Shown: one piece after another, positions 21,605 to 33,102 of the stretch
Layout: every line of letters starts with the position of its first letter
How positions within the stretch are numbered: the stretch's first letter is position 1
NCBI GenBank assembly: GCA_014706295.1
Contig: JACSVZ010000007.1
Coordinates: 55,566,975 to 55,630,974, forward strand
Direction: 5' to 3'
DNA length: 64,000 nucleotides
Source of the DNA: Lycocorax pyrrhopterus obiensis
Lineage: Eukaryota; Chordata; Aves; Passeriformes; Paradisaeidae
Notes under the pieces: model-generated
Told to the model about the DNA's origin: nothing
Database searches by the model: none
What the model saw: only the letters and a program-made list of their open reading frames with translations
Position numbers and translations under genes: made by a program

Positions 21605-24600
21605 AATTCTGTCTGTATTTTGCTTCTCTAAAGTCTTCCAATAAAATCTGCTTAAGTAGAAATACGTGCCTCTAAATTAACAGCAGTCTGGACTCTTTAT
21701 TGGGGGCTGCCCTGGTTCTTGTGAAACAGGTAACTGATATCTGGTAAGCTTTCATGCATGAATTACCTTGCTGAGCAAATACATTTCCAATCCATCACGT
21801 TAGCTGAAGGAGCTTAATTGTTTGGTGACTTGTTATAAGCAATGGTAAACAATCACCCCCTCCTCTTAAAATACAGTAATAATAGGATGCTAGGGAGGGG
21901 AGGAAATGTTCCCTTGGGTTGTTCTTAAAAGATAAACTGTTGTGTCTGGCCCAAAGGATAATAAAATATATTTACCCTTCAGGTGTCAGTGCCTGTTCTC
22001 CCAAACCGATTGCTATAGGATAGTTATGTTAAATGATGGGATCTTTTCTGCTTCTCCATTGCTCTCTCCTATTCATTTATATCAAAATATAATAATACTT
22101 CCCAGAAGTTTTGCCATTCCTCCAGAAGAATGATGGGGATGTTACAGGTAGATAAAGTTTCTTTGGTGCAAACACAGAGGGGGAAAATGAGAGACATGAA
22201 ACAGCATCAGGGAGACTGAGAGAGCCTTTCTCACACTTGCAGCCTCCTGCTGCTCTTGCTTGTGAAGCCTGACCATTGGCTTCTGGAGAAGCCCAAAAGC
22301 CCCATGGGCACACACAAATCTTCACAGCACTCTTCATTGGGTTCCATGTGAATTCCTGCAAGATAAACCAAGTTTTATGTTGATAATTTATTGTCAGTGT
22401 GCCCTTAAAAACCTGGGAACCAAGTTTTATCTTTAAAAGCAATATCTATGCACATTTCATTTATTTCCCAGTGACTGGTTATTTTCAGTGAAAGTGTCAT
22501 CTTCAATATTTATCTGAGCTTAAAGCTCCTTCCCTGCAAATACAATAAAAATGATCTGAGATGACATGGTGAATTTGTGATGATTTATCTTCCACAATAG
22601 TAGTACTTAATCTGTTCAAATGCTGGCCAATAAAACGCATAGGGATAGGACTGAGTAATCTCCTTTATGGCATGGGAACACTTTATTACCCCAGTGTCAA
22701 GTGGCCTTTTGACTTTAGTGGAACTTCTTGTTGAGTAAAATGCTGTTATTTAATACGAGCAAATCATTCCCGTCATTATTAAATACATTATTACATCCTA
22801 TAACCACACAGATTCTTATCTGGCCAAGCCAATTTTAAAGGGGCGAAAAGTTCAGTTTTAAGGAGGATAAAAGACAACAAATGCTGCAAGGATCAAATAT
22901 ACTTCCAAACCCAGTCCATGAACACCAGTGGGCCTGTAGGGTACTATAAGATTCTGAGCTTGGACAATTATACCCTTTGACACTTAGATTGAGAAGCAAG
23001 ATAAGTTCTGATACTTATTTGGCATTTATTTACTGTGGCATTTGCCTTGTCAAGTGACTGACAACACTGAATAGTATTTTTTTCCTTTGGAAAATGCTGG
23101 TAATATTTAAACATTTCACATGTATACAGCGATTTTCAAAAATCTTGATGGATATTGTTGCCATATGTTTTTTAATTGTGATTTTCATGTTGATACTGTT
23201 AGATGACATGGTATGCAGTAGCCAAATTGGAAAAATTTTTAAACTTTGGCCTCAGTTTGGGATGATGTTTAATTAGAAAATTTTGTCATATTTTAAATTG
23301 TGTACATTTTACCTTTTTGGTCACATCTAACACAGAAAATCCGTATTTGTATTGAACTGGTTAACTTACTCCTTTAGTCAGTTCTTAAATATTTACTGGG
23401 ATATTTCCATAAGGAAGGAGTCCAGTTTGGATGTGGCCTTTAGGTCATGCATCAACTTTCTTATGAGGGAAAGCGTGGCACACGAGGTGATATATAAACC
23501 AGTGGGTGATCTCTCTCACCAACAAAGCATCAAGTCTCCTCAAACATGCAACTCAATTTCCAGACAAATAATTCCAAATATTCCTGACCAATGACTAATG
23601 GCAGTTTATGATACCATGTATGGAACAATTACCACCATTCGTTTTATACTGGGAGGATTATCAGCTTTTTGGGTTTAGAATAACAACGACTAATTTCATG
23701 GAAACTGGGGAGGTGTAGAAATGTTATCTCCTCGTCTGTGTTTGTTCAGTGATAGCATTGTTTAAAGCCCATGATCCTGTCTGCATCTGCCACTGCAGCT
23801 GGCCCAGCCAGCTCACCACTCTTTATTTAGCTGGATATTACAGCAGTAACGTTTCATTACAGTTGTGCTTGGGAGAAGTCATAGTCCATTGGTTTTATTG
23901 AAGCTCACTTCTAGTTTACTTCCATTTCAGGGAAAAGGACAGCTGTTTTAATATGTACTTGGAGGAACACCTAAAGGGTTTTAGTGTTAATTAAGTTGGG
24001 AGGAACTGTTTTTAACAAGCACCTTTTTGTAAATGTCAAGCAGCTCAATCATGTTTCATTGTTATTATTCGAGTCAGAAATCAGGCAGTGCAAGCATTGG
24101 CAGGCTTAGAGCATTGTGCAGCACTTTGTTGTGAGGCTTCTTTGGACTCCAAAGAGTTGCTAAAAGGTGCCAGGCTCCGTGGAGGAGAGGGAACATTTGG
24201 CTCAGAATACATTCCCATCTCCCTGCTCGCTCTGGTAGGGGGCCTGAGAAAGTCCTTATGAAAGTCCTTATCGAACCCTTATAAAAAAGGGTTGGATGTG
24301 AATAAATTATTTCACTTGTCAGGAAACTTTAATAGATAGAGCCAACCCAGCTTAATTTCATCACGAAACAGAGCACAACGGGCTGATGTTGTTCAAGTAT
24401 CACCTGTGGTAGAGCCAGTGAGCAGGCACACACCAGAGTACGTCCTTGTCTTTTAGCACGATCATCTAAAGCTTCAATCTTTACCACTTCACATTATGCT
24501 GAGCTACTTGCTGGTTTAAGCCCCAAATGGGCTGAAAAAGGTAAACAGACCCAAAAATTCATAGAATGCCATCAAGCCCGAGCAGTGTGGTTTGTCTCAA

Positions 24601-25950
24601 CAGCTATCCTCCTGCAAGGCTCCAGCTCATGGGTCTGACTGTCCTGATGCCCTCTAGACTCCTTTGCTGAATCCTCATGGGTTTGGGGGCACAAAAAGGA
24701 GCAGCCATGATTTTTAGGCATTTCAATGACTACATGAATCACTTTTTTTTTTTTTCCTCCCCCTCTTGGCCACCTGATGGTGCTATTTAAGAACGCGAGA
24801 GGACAGGCTAAGAGCGTGGAAGAAGGCTCATTGCCCACGTTCAATAAAAACTACAGATGTCAACGGGAGTTTTGCCTAAGTAGTAACTGCAGTTTTGACC
24901 CTACGATTCGGTGCATGACCACACATTTTTATTGCTTCTGCATAAATGCAGAAAAATGGCCACCTTGTCTACTTAATCACATGAAGCACTTAAATCAGTC
25001 ATCCCCTCCTGCATGTTCAGGGAAAAAACAATCACATTCACCCACGGCTGCATGAAATTAGTCTGCAAAGCAGCTGTATAGACTTGCTTTGGTGCTGCTC
25101 ACGTTGGAATAGTTTTATCACTTAAATTCCTGTTTTATGACTGAAACCTTCAAATCTGTTCTCATTTTACTGGAAGAGATGAAATACACTATGTGCGCTG
25201 CATCAAATCACCTGAACGCAATTTTATTTGCCTCTAATTGCTGACTCCCACTGCATTTTCACAGCATTAAGTGGTCAGGCTTTGCTACTGCAAAGTGGTG
25301 TAGTCGCAGAGCTATGCCTTTTCCAGCTGCTTAGAGTCTGGCTCTAGTGACAATGTTGAAAGGGGCAGCACACTTCTTGTTCACTGTGGCTGTGACACTG
25401 CATCGTCTATTTGATAATTAAATTATTTAGTAGAGGAAAAAACGGTTATTTTTAATGCAGTCTCTATTTAACATTACCATAAAGAGATAACACCTCAAAA
25501 ATTACAAAGAACAGGTTGCCTTTTGGCAGAATTGGAGATAATTTCCTACTGTAATTCCACAATTTCATCCCCCATGTGCGTATAAGATACATATCCAAAC
25601 CCAACTAGGTACTTTGAGGGAATCACAAACCTGTGCAAACATCCGTTTATGTTTATGGTCCAAAGGCTTCTGCTCACAGGGTTAAGACAGCTCTGCTCAG
25701 GTCTCAGGATTGCAAGGTAGAATTAAGCAGATGGGTGACTATGTGAAAGTGTAAGTGGCTCCTTGGGCTTGAGCACTCCATGGGAAAGCAGGAATAAGGG
25801 CCCTGTCAAAGAATTCTTTTCCCCTGCCTTGGAGCCATGGTTGGACACACTCCTCTTTCAGATCATTCCAGACAAGTCTGTATTACCGCTTTTCATGCAC
25901 CAATAGGTACAAGCTGGAAATATTTTGTTGAACACTTATTTTCCTGCTCT

Positions 25951-25998
25951 GAAAGAAAAAAGAAAAAAAAAGAAAAAAAAGAAAGGAAAAAAAAAAGA
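25951..25998. repeat. Purine-rich (GAAAA)n low-complexity tract
   Basis: Runs of A broken by single or double G over about 48 bp. Open frames here on both strands are artefacts of the tract. Confidence 0.9.
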
Positions 25999-26950
25999 GT
26001 GGTATATTCATTTCCAATCCAGAGCAGAACAGCTTCTCAATATGATTACTCTTTCCCATTGACAGAGGATTTTGGAGCATAACACACCATACCATTCCCT
26101 TTTGCCTGCAGAATCTACTTTATTTCTGGAACTTTCAAGGCATTTCAAAGCATTGAGCAAGACAGACGAATAAGGATATAAATGATAATATATTCAAGTA
26201 ACTGCATCATCACTTTAGTTGGACATAGATCCAGGACATTCACGTAGACATGTAAATCAGACCTTTCTTGAGTAAACTGGAACTAAATATAACCATTTAT
26301 TCCTAAAATATTGTCTATTTTCAGGAAGGAGCTGAACTGCGAGTGTATTAAGAGTGCATATGAAGTAGAGGAAGGTTACAGTATGAGCCATAAAGCTGAA
26401 CCAGCGTCCTTTGTCAGTGCATCATGAGCACACTGTGCTATTGTTCATGTGTTATGATATGACCTTGGTCTTACATTGTAATTTTTTATTATCATATAGA
26501 GTGATATAAAGCTTACCCAGCTTTTTGAACACAGTCCATCAAATAACTGCCTCTGTCCTCTCTTCATATTAAAATCTACAGTGATTAATTTCACTTGTAA
26601 TGAAGTTTTATAAGAAACTTTAAAGCAGAACTGGTTTATCACTTGGGTTATCAAACATTTGTTAGTGCCACTGGAGGAGTTCAGGATATAAATCTTTGAG
26701 AAGCAGATAAAACAAACAAATCATAATAATCTGAGATCGAGCAGGGATCCACAACCTAGGACAAATAAAGTCATCTTGAAGATAAATACACAAGACTATC
26801 ATAAATATCACTTAGTTTGTTTGAAAAGCTAATACCAGGGATTGACAACTCCATTTTAGTTTGAAATAAGCAGTGATCTAAAACTTCAAGGACAGCAATA
26901 CTAGTCTTCATTGATGGCCTAATGAACAAACCAAAACCAAGAGAGTGGGT

Positions 26951-26970
26951 GTCCTGTCCTGTCCTGTCCT
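26951..26970. repeat. Microsatellite (GTCCT)4
   Basis: Four perfect GTCCT units followed by a degraded GCCC. Confidence 0.95.
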
Positions 26971-27443
26971 GCCCAGCCACCAGATGTAAGATAAGACTCT
27001 AATGAAAGAATTAACCATCAAGTGAGGAAGTCTCAGGGATCTCAGTGGGAAATGTCTTTTCTGTCCTTTAGAATCCATTAATTTAATTTCTTGATCTAAA
27101 AAGATCTGTCAGAATAGTTTAGATTTGGGACAAGACGTTGCCTTGAAGCAAAAGGACTGCATGATTTTGACAAAGATCCAGACCTCAGAATAGCTCAGGG
27201 TAAAATCTGAAATATTCACTCTGACTTCTTGCAGAGTAATTTTGTGTTGAACTACATGCAAATGGGATCATCCTTGCACTTTGCTGTCCCCTGTGCCTCC
27301 TCCTGTCCTCCCTTCCCCTCAGCTGGATTGGTATCATGCAAACCATGGACTCTTCAGACTGAGGAGTGAAGAAGAGCTTACAGTCACTCCCTTCTGATTA
27401 TCTCTTCCTAAAGCATCAGCATCAATACAATGGACTGAGCTGG

Positions 27444-27467
27444 ATAAATTATAAATTATAAATTATA
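27444..27467. repeat. Tandem repeat (ATAAATT)3
   Basis: Three perfect 7-bp units plus a partial fourth. Confidence 0.95.
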
Positions 27468-27645
27468 TGCAATTAATATGACCCATAGGTGCTGGCCCAC
27501 ATTCAGTTTTCTGTTTTGTATTTAGACAAGAATCAGCATGCCAACAGTGAAACCTGGAGTTGTCTCCTGACTGTTTTTTGCCAGCCTTACATTTGGATCT
27601 TGCTTCTGGTCCTTGAGCTTCAACAGTGTGCAATGAGGTGATAAT

Positions 27646-27845
27646 TCACAGAATCACGGAATGGTTGAGGTTGAAAGGGATCTCTGAAGATTATCTGGTC
27701 CAACTGCCCTGTTTAAGCTGGGCCACCTAGAGCAGGCTGCCAAGGACCATGTTCAGATGGCTTTTGAATATCTCCAAGGATGGAGACTCCACAACACCCT
27801 TGGGCAATCAGTGCCAGTGCTCAATCAATATCACAGTCCATACAG
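27646..27845 (-). repeat. CR1 LINE 3' end, antisense ('GGTCACCTAGAGCAGG' subtype)
   Basis: The plus strand begins TTCACAGAATCACGGAATGG, then gives GGTTGAAAGGGATCTCTGAAG, a GGGCCACCTAGAGCAGGCTGCC segment, GCTTTTGAATATCTCCAAGG, ATGGAGACTCCACAAC and CAGTGCCAGTGCTCAATCA. This is the reverse complement of a CR1 3' UTR and the last part of ORF2. Its subtype matches the sense copy at 4084-4602 and differs from the copies near 10.3 and 37 kb. 5' truncated. Confidence 0.9.
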
Positions 27846-30084
27846 AGTCTACAAGTTCTCTCTTCAGCCTCAGTGGAAATAGAAATTTATGGTGGATTAG
27901 AACCAGTCTGGGAAAAGCTACACTAAAACAAGTATTTGGCAAAATTTTTGATCTAGTGTTTCTCACCTGAAGATAAATAAGTTCTCTGTGACAAGTCTTT
28001 AAATACAGTTTCAGGGACCGAACTGAATATCCTAAACAGAATTTGTATTGATACCAAAGACAAAAAGGCTTAACTGCAAGTACTTGACCTTTATTTTAAA
28101 AAAAAAAGGGTTTTAATAAGTACATTGGGTTTTCAACTAACTGTATGTGAGACCTTTGAAGAAGAAAAAGGCCATTGTCTAGGACCATGGAGAATGAGAA
28201 TACGGACCCAGAAACTAATAAAATGACACCTAAATTTTAAGACTTAATTATGGCTTTGTTACAGACTCCTCTCTCAGATTTATAGCTAGAGATTTATAAG
28301 AGCAGCTGTGTAATAAAAAAATGAAGAAAAATGGGAAAACTTGTTAATTTATTGCCAGAAACTAGTCAGTGGGAAGTAAATAAACTCTTTTCTTTCCATA
28401 TGAGCAGTGGATAAGCTCCTTGTATTTGTGTTCATCTTTGACCATAACTTTAGCGGTTACCTTATCCAAAAGGGAAGCTTTCCCCCATCCCCTCGTAGCC
28501 CAGCTCCTAGCCTGGCTCATTCTGTGTGCACAGCACAGCAAAGGACAGGGAACATCCAAATACCTCAGCCACCTCCAGCTGCCAGGGGAATTTGAAGTAA
28601 GCCGAATGCAATTTGCACACTGGAAGTTGGCCAGCACGCCAGGACTATTATCTCCAGTTTTGCAAAAAGGTCTGGGGGAATGTTAATTAACACAAGTGCC
28701 CAAGACCTTGTTTTTATGTGTCTTCTGGAGGAAGGACACAGGGCTGGAGAGAGGCGTGGAATTTCTAATGAACACAGAGGGTAGTTAAGTTGTTGGCTTT
28801 CAGCTGGGATGGTTGTGTGTGCTCAGAGGCATATGGCACATTTCAGTGATGGGAAGAGAAGAGAAATACTACTCAGAGCCATGACTGTCTCATTTTATAG
28901 CTGATTAGCTAGATGATGACTTACCTGCAAGTCTGAAAACAAGTAGCTTGAGTGGGAGTGACTTCGACAAGTGATTTAGACATTTATCTGAGCATTAGCC
29001 ACCACTCCAAACTATGGTGACTATAAATGCGGTGTATACAACAGAGAGGCAGCTCTGGCTGTAACTCTGTAAAGCTTCCCAGCACATGTTTGGTGCCCAA
29101 AATGCTTTTTGTTCTCTGAGCTCTTTCTACTCTTTTGAAGAAAAATGAAAATATTCACTACAGAGCTGTCTGACATATTTGAATTTTGGCCTCTGTCTCA
29201 TTGTTTCTGCTAGCTTACCACCAAAGTAATTTTAAACTGGAAATCCACATTTTCCTAATTATGTATATCATGATTTTCTGTATGCAAAACCAGAGTTTGG
29301 TACAGAATTCAGGCAGTCTTTAAGCAGGAACACAGAATCAGAAGATACCTCAAAATACAGATGTGCTCATAAATGAGCTCATCTCCTCTCCTGACTGAAT
29401 TCTGTTCTGGTCCACGACAAATGTAATTAGTACCATACATAGACTTATTGTTGGAGGATGGACACGTAGATTGAGCCACTAGAGGGAGATGCAATATGCA
29501 TTTGGCCGGAGTGAGGGGAGTACTTTATACCATGGATTTCTTTGCAGCAGTTACAGGTAAGCAGTATCAGTGTAAGCCAAATGAGCAGGGATTTTAATTT
29601 TTTTTCCTGCAGTGTAAAATATGTACATCTATAATGAATAGAAATGTATAATGTGTAACATATACAGGCACATTTGACTTTAACAACGTCTTTGAGTGCA
29701 CGTTCATGCCAGAATATGTTCACATACATGCATAGCAGTTGCCAAGTAATGCTTGAGCTGCAAACGGCTCATTAGCACAGCTTACAGCTTCCACTCTGCC
29801 TTTGTGGGGTGACCAGCACCACATGGTGATGATATGATGGCTTCTGGGTGACAAACATTCCTTAATGCTAGATAAAATGTTGACAGCCCTGGGCTTGGGC
29901 CATGCTGCCCTTTTCTCTATGCCCAGAGCCATCTGGATAATGAGATACTGGGCTTCTCAAGAACCTGAGTGAGCCATAATTGAAGTTGACCTTCTTCTCA
30001 GCTTTCCAGGGCATGTGACAGGTGTCTTTTAGCTCTTGGACATACACTTTGTTAAATGGTTTACTGGTTAGGAAGATTACCCCC
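27846..30084. other. Unique non-coding DNA
   Basis: No gene, RNA or repeat is recognised. An A10 run lies near 28100. A CACAGAATCAGAAG word at 29331 hints at a CR1 tail, but the flanks do not continue the match. Confidence 0.55.
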
Positions 30085-30935
30085 TAATTTAAGACATGGT
30101 GGCAGGCCTTTAATGGGTGAATATCAAGCACAGAGGAACAGCAATCATTTTGAGGGACTGGATTAGAATTTAAAATCTGCTTGACAAATGGGTGAAATGA
30201 GCTGAGAAAAACTGGACGTGGTTCAATGAAAACAGAGAAAAGTGGACGCTTCTAAGTGGAGATAATGAACTGTACAAACACCGGATGCAAAACGTCTGCT
30301 GGGCATCAGCCCTGTGAAACAGGATCTGGAGGTTACCAAGGTTCACAGACTGAGCTTGAGTCAACATTGTCACACGACTGCGAAAAAATAAATATTATAG
30401 TGGGCTGTGTAAACAGGGGAGTTGCACATAAAAGTCCCGTGAAGTAATCCTTCCATGAGGCTACGCAGAGACAACGCTTCTCACCTGATATCCTTGGCAA
30501 TGTGTTAGAAAAAGAGGTGGGCCAACAAAAGGGTCTCGAATGGAGAGCACAAAAACATTCAACAGTCTAGAAAATAGCTCCCTTTTGGAAGAACTGGGTA
30601 GCTTCAGCTAGGAAAAAAAAAAAAAGATAACAGATACCAAGGGTATGAAAATTTGCTGCAAAGAGAGAAGGAATTGTTTTCTTTGTCCTTGATGGCTTGG
30701 ACAAAGATTAATGGGTAATTGTCTAACTTGCAGGAAAGGAGATGTAGGGGTAAACATCAGGCAGAAGCTGTAGATGATAAATATCTGGGAGATTTCCATG
30801 AAAGGTGGTGGAATTTCCATCATTTGAGATTTTCATGAACAAGGTAAACAAAAGAAGTGATTTGATCCTGTTTTGGGGGTACAGAAACAGACTAGACAAT
30901 CTCAAATGGGACTTTCCAGCCTGTTTCTTGACAGT
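30085..30935 (+). repeat. Ancient CR1 LINE, about 850 bp, sense (ORF2 end and 3' UTR)
   Basis: This is the longest clearly collinear CR1 fragment here. From 5' to 3' it shows GACTGGATTAGAATTTAAAA and TTGACAAATGGGTGAAATG (segment after RT motif C), AACAGGATCTGGAGGTTAC, a GCTTGAGTCAACATTGTCAC word, ATATTATAGTGGGCTGTG, GGTCTCGAATGGAGAGCAC, AGTCTAGAAAATAGC, GGAAGAACTGGGTAGCTTC, GGAATTGTTTTCTTTGTCC and GGTGGTGGAATTTCCATC. The end is AACAGACTAGACAATCTC and GGGACTTTCCAGCC. An A13 run (30613-30625) interrupts it. Stops and indels occur in every frame. The consensus it follows is the old sauropsid CR1 lineage, not the younger avian types at 37 and 54 kb. Confidence 0.85.
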
Positions 30936-32714
30936 AAGACACATCTTTTTGATAAAAAAATGGGCTTTGGCAAATATAGGTTTGATGTAAATACTTATAA
31001 AAGCAGTAGCATAAAATCAGAATTATGTTTTGCTGTATAAAATAAAATCTTCCTAATTATCAGATACTTACAGATAGTAAATAATATTCCAGAAAAAAAT
31101 GTTCTGGCAGACAGATGAACCACAGAAATTAATAAATCCTTTCTTATCTAAATTCTTCAACAAGGTGATCCCAGCACATTTCTTTCTTGAGTGAAAGTAG
31201 CGGCTTTTTGTTTGGGTTTTTTTGTGTATCTGATTTGAATTTAAAGTACAAACACCCTGGCACTGCTGCACCCTGGATCTGCCATACATTCTCTGAGAAT
31301 AAAAGTTCCACGCCTCCCTTGTTTACACCCCTTCCTGGCAAACTCCCAAATGCCTTGAGTCCAATCCAAAAGCACTTCAAACAGAAACCATACGGATATG
31401 GAGGGAATATTTTTTTCTTTAACGAAACATTTCTATAGTACATTTAAATAAACATTTTTTAAGGTTTGCTATTAAACTTTATTAGCATCCTACTGAGTAG
31501 TACAGCCAGTTGGACTGCTCTAAGTGGCAAACAAACAAACAGTATATTGAAACAAACAGAAAGCCCAACAGGACATATTCTGGGAAAGATTGTTCTGAGA
31601 GAGGCAGGCACCACTGGTAGGGTTGCAATACTCCCAGCTGCTACATCCCACCGTGCAAACTCCAAGTGCTGCGGCCTTTTGTGCTTCCTCTTTTAAAAAT
31701 AATTATTCATTGTGTTTGTGATTAATGAATCTCTTCATTTTGAGATGTCAGTATTTGTGGTTCCTTTATATTCTGCACAGAGAGATTTGTTTAATGGCTG
31801 ACAACTACCATGGAGTCATTGTCTCAAGGAATAAAAGGCAGAAAAAACATTGTTTGGATTTTTTTTTCCCTCTTTAAGATTAGTAATGGAATCCAGAAAC
31901 ATGGATCCAGACAACGTTCTGATGGAAACCAGTTTAAGATTGTTATTGCTCCATTCAGTCCCCTGGAAGGATTAAAAGGTCATTTGTTTTGTGTTACAAA
32001 CCTCTCCCCAGCTCATGTACAAGTGACAGGTCGAGGAGGCAGCTGGGGGATGAGGATGGATGTGAGCCCCATGCAATGGCCCTGTCAGGTCTGCAGGGCT
32101 CGGGAGCCCCTGCTCAGCTGGTGCTTGGATCACCCCTGCCCAAGCAGAGTCCCACTCCTACCTGAGTCCCTCACTCCTTTCCCTGGGGGAGTCCAGGGGC
32201 CAAGTCCAATGGCCTCGTTTTGGTGAGCCTTAACCCCAAATGCCACTGCTGCAGGGCACAAAGGTCTCGCCCGAAGCTTCAGCTCAGCATCACGGAGAGG
32301 ATGCTCCCTGTGAGGCTGGGCTGTCCTTCCCTGGAAGCCATAGATGGGAATTTGATTCCAGAAATGGACTGCCCCTGGATTACAGCATGACCTTGTGCAA
32401 ACACGAACATGGGCACCAGGACTGACGTTGCTTTTACAGCCTTTCTTCTCTTTGGGCATCACTTCAGAAAGACTGGAAGTTTGCCCATGTCTGTGGGGTT
32501 CTGGATGCCTCAATAGATACCAACCACTCAAAAAGAAAAGATAATTAAAGAAGCAGAAAACAAGCATGTTTTTTTCCTGAAAGCATCTTTATTTCCTTCA
32601 GTGAGAATATTAACTTACTGGCACTAGAAATTAAAACAAAACAAGAAAAATCTCCAGAACTCAAATTTTAATAAAATCTCTCTTTTCTTCTAGAGAGAGA
32701 AATTTCCTCCCATG

Positions 32715-32732
32715 CCCCCCCCCCCCCCCCCC
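32715..32732. repeat. Poly-C homopolymer (C18)
   Basis: Eighteen consecutive C (G18 on the minus strand). Long C/G homopolymers are uncommon in vertebrate DNA and are error-prone in sequencing and assembly, so the length here may be inexact. Confidence 0.9.
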
Positions 32733-33029
32733 AGCTTTTATTTTTGTCAGAAACACTGCCAGACAGCTGCCAGCCATAGAACTACACTCAGACCAGCCAA
32801 CCACTTTTCAGATTTTTGGAAATGAATGTTGGATGTACTTTGTTACGCTTAGCTGATTTATCTGGGCACAAAAGGAGTGCAGGCACTCTGATGTAGATTA
32901 AACAGACATTTTGGTGGTTGAGATAATTTCAATAGTGCAGTCATGGGATTCATTACTTAGAGTTATCCATCAATTTGACGAGCCCAGAACTATGAAAAAC
33001 AAACAATCTCTGGTATGAAAGGATTTCTA

Positions 33030-33102
33030 AAAAGAAATAAAATTACAATAAAATAAAATAAAACAAAACAAAGCAAGAAAGTAAAGGAAAGGAAAGGGAA
33101 GG
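33030..33102. repeat. Compound A-rich microsatellite (AAAAT, AAAAC, GGAAA units)
   Basis: Successive short runs of AAAAT, AAAAC and AAAGG/GGAAA units. No adjoining retroposon body is recognised. Confidence 0.88.

Larger units (their letters stand above)
21605..27645. other. Unique non-coding DNA, AT-rich
   Basis: No gene is recognised. Several blocks have the look of conserved non-coding DNA: 22730-22800 (TTTAATACGAGCAAATCATT, TTATTAAATACATTATTAC) and 25395-25480 (TAATTAAATTATTTAG with homeodomain-like TAATTA cores). Simple tracts are at 24742-24754 (T run), 25951-25998 (GA-rich), 26951-26970 (GTCCT) and 27444-27467 (ATAAATT). Confidence 0.5.

Noticed and set aside
24558..24580. TTCATAGAATGCCATCAAG resembling a CR1 end
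   Set aside because: Only the octamer matches; the downstream sequence is not CR1.
29327..29345. CACAGAATCAGAAG resembling the start of an antisense CR1
   Set aside because: The next bases lack the GGTTGGAAGGGACC block and later CR1 words.
32130..32567. 145-codon minus and 138-codon plus frames overlapping in the same GC-rich stretch
   Set aside because: Mutual overlap on both strands and no recognisable protein indicate low stop density, not coding.
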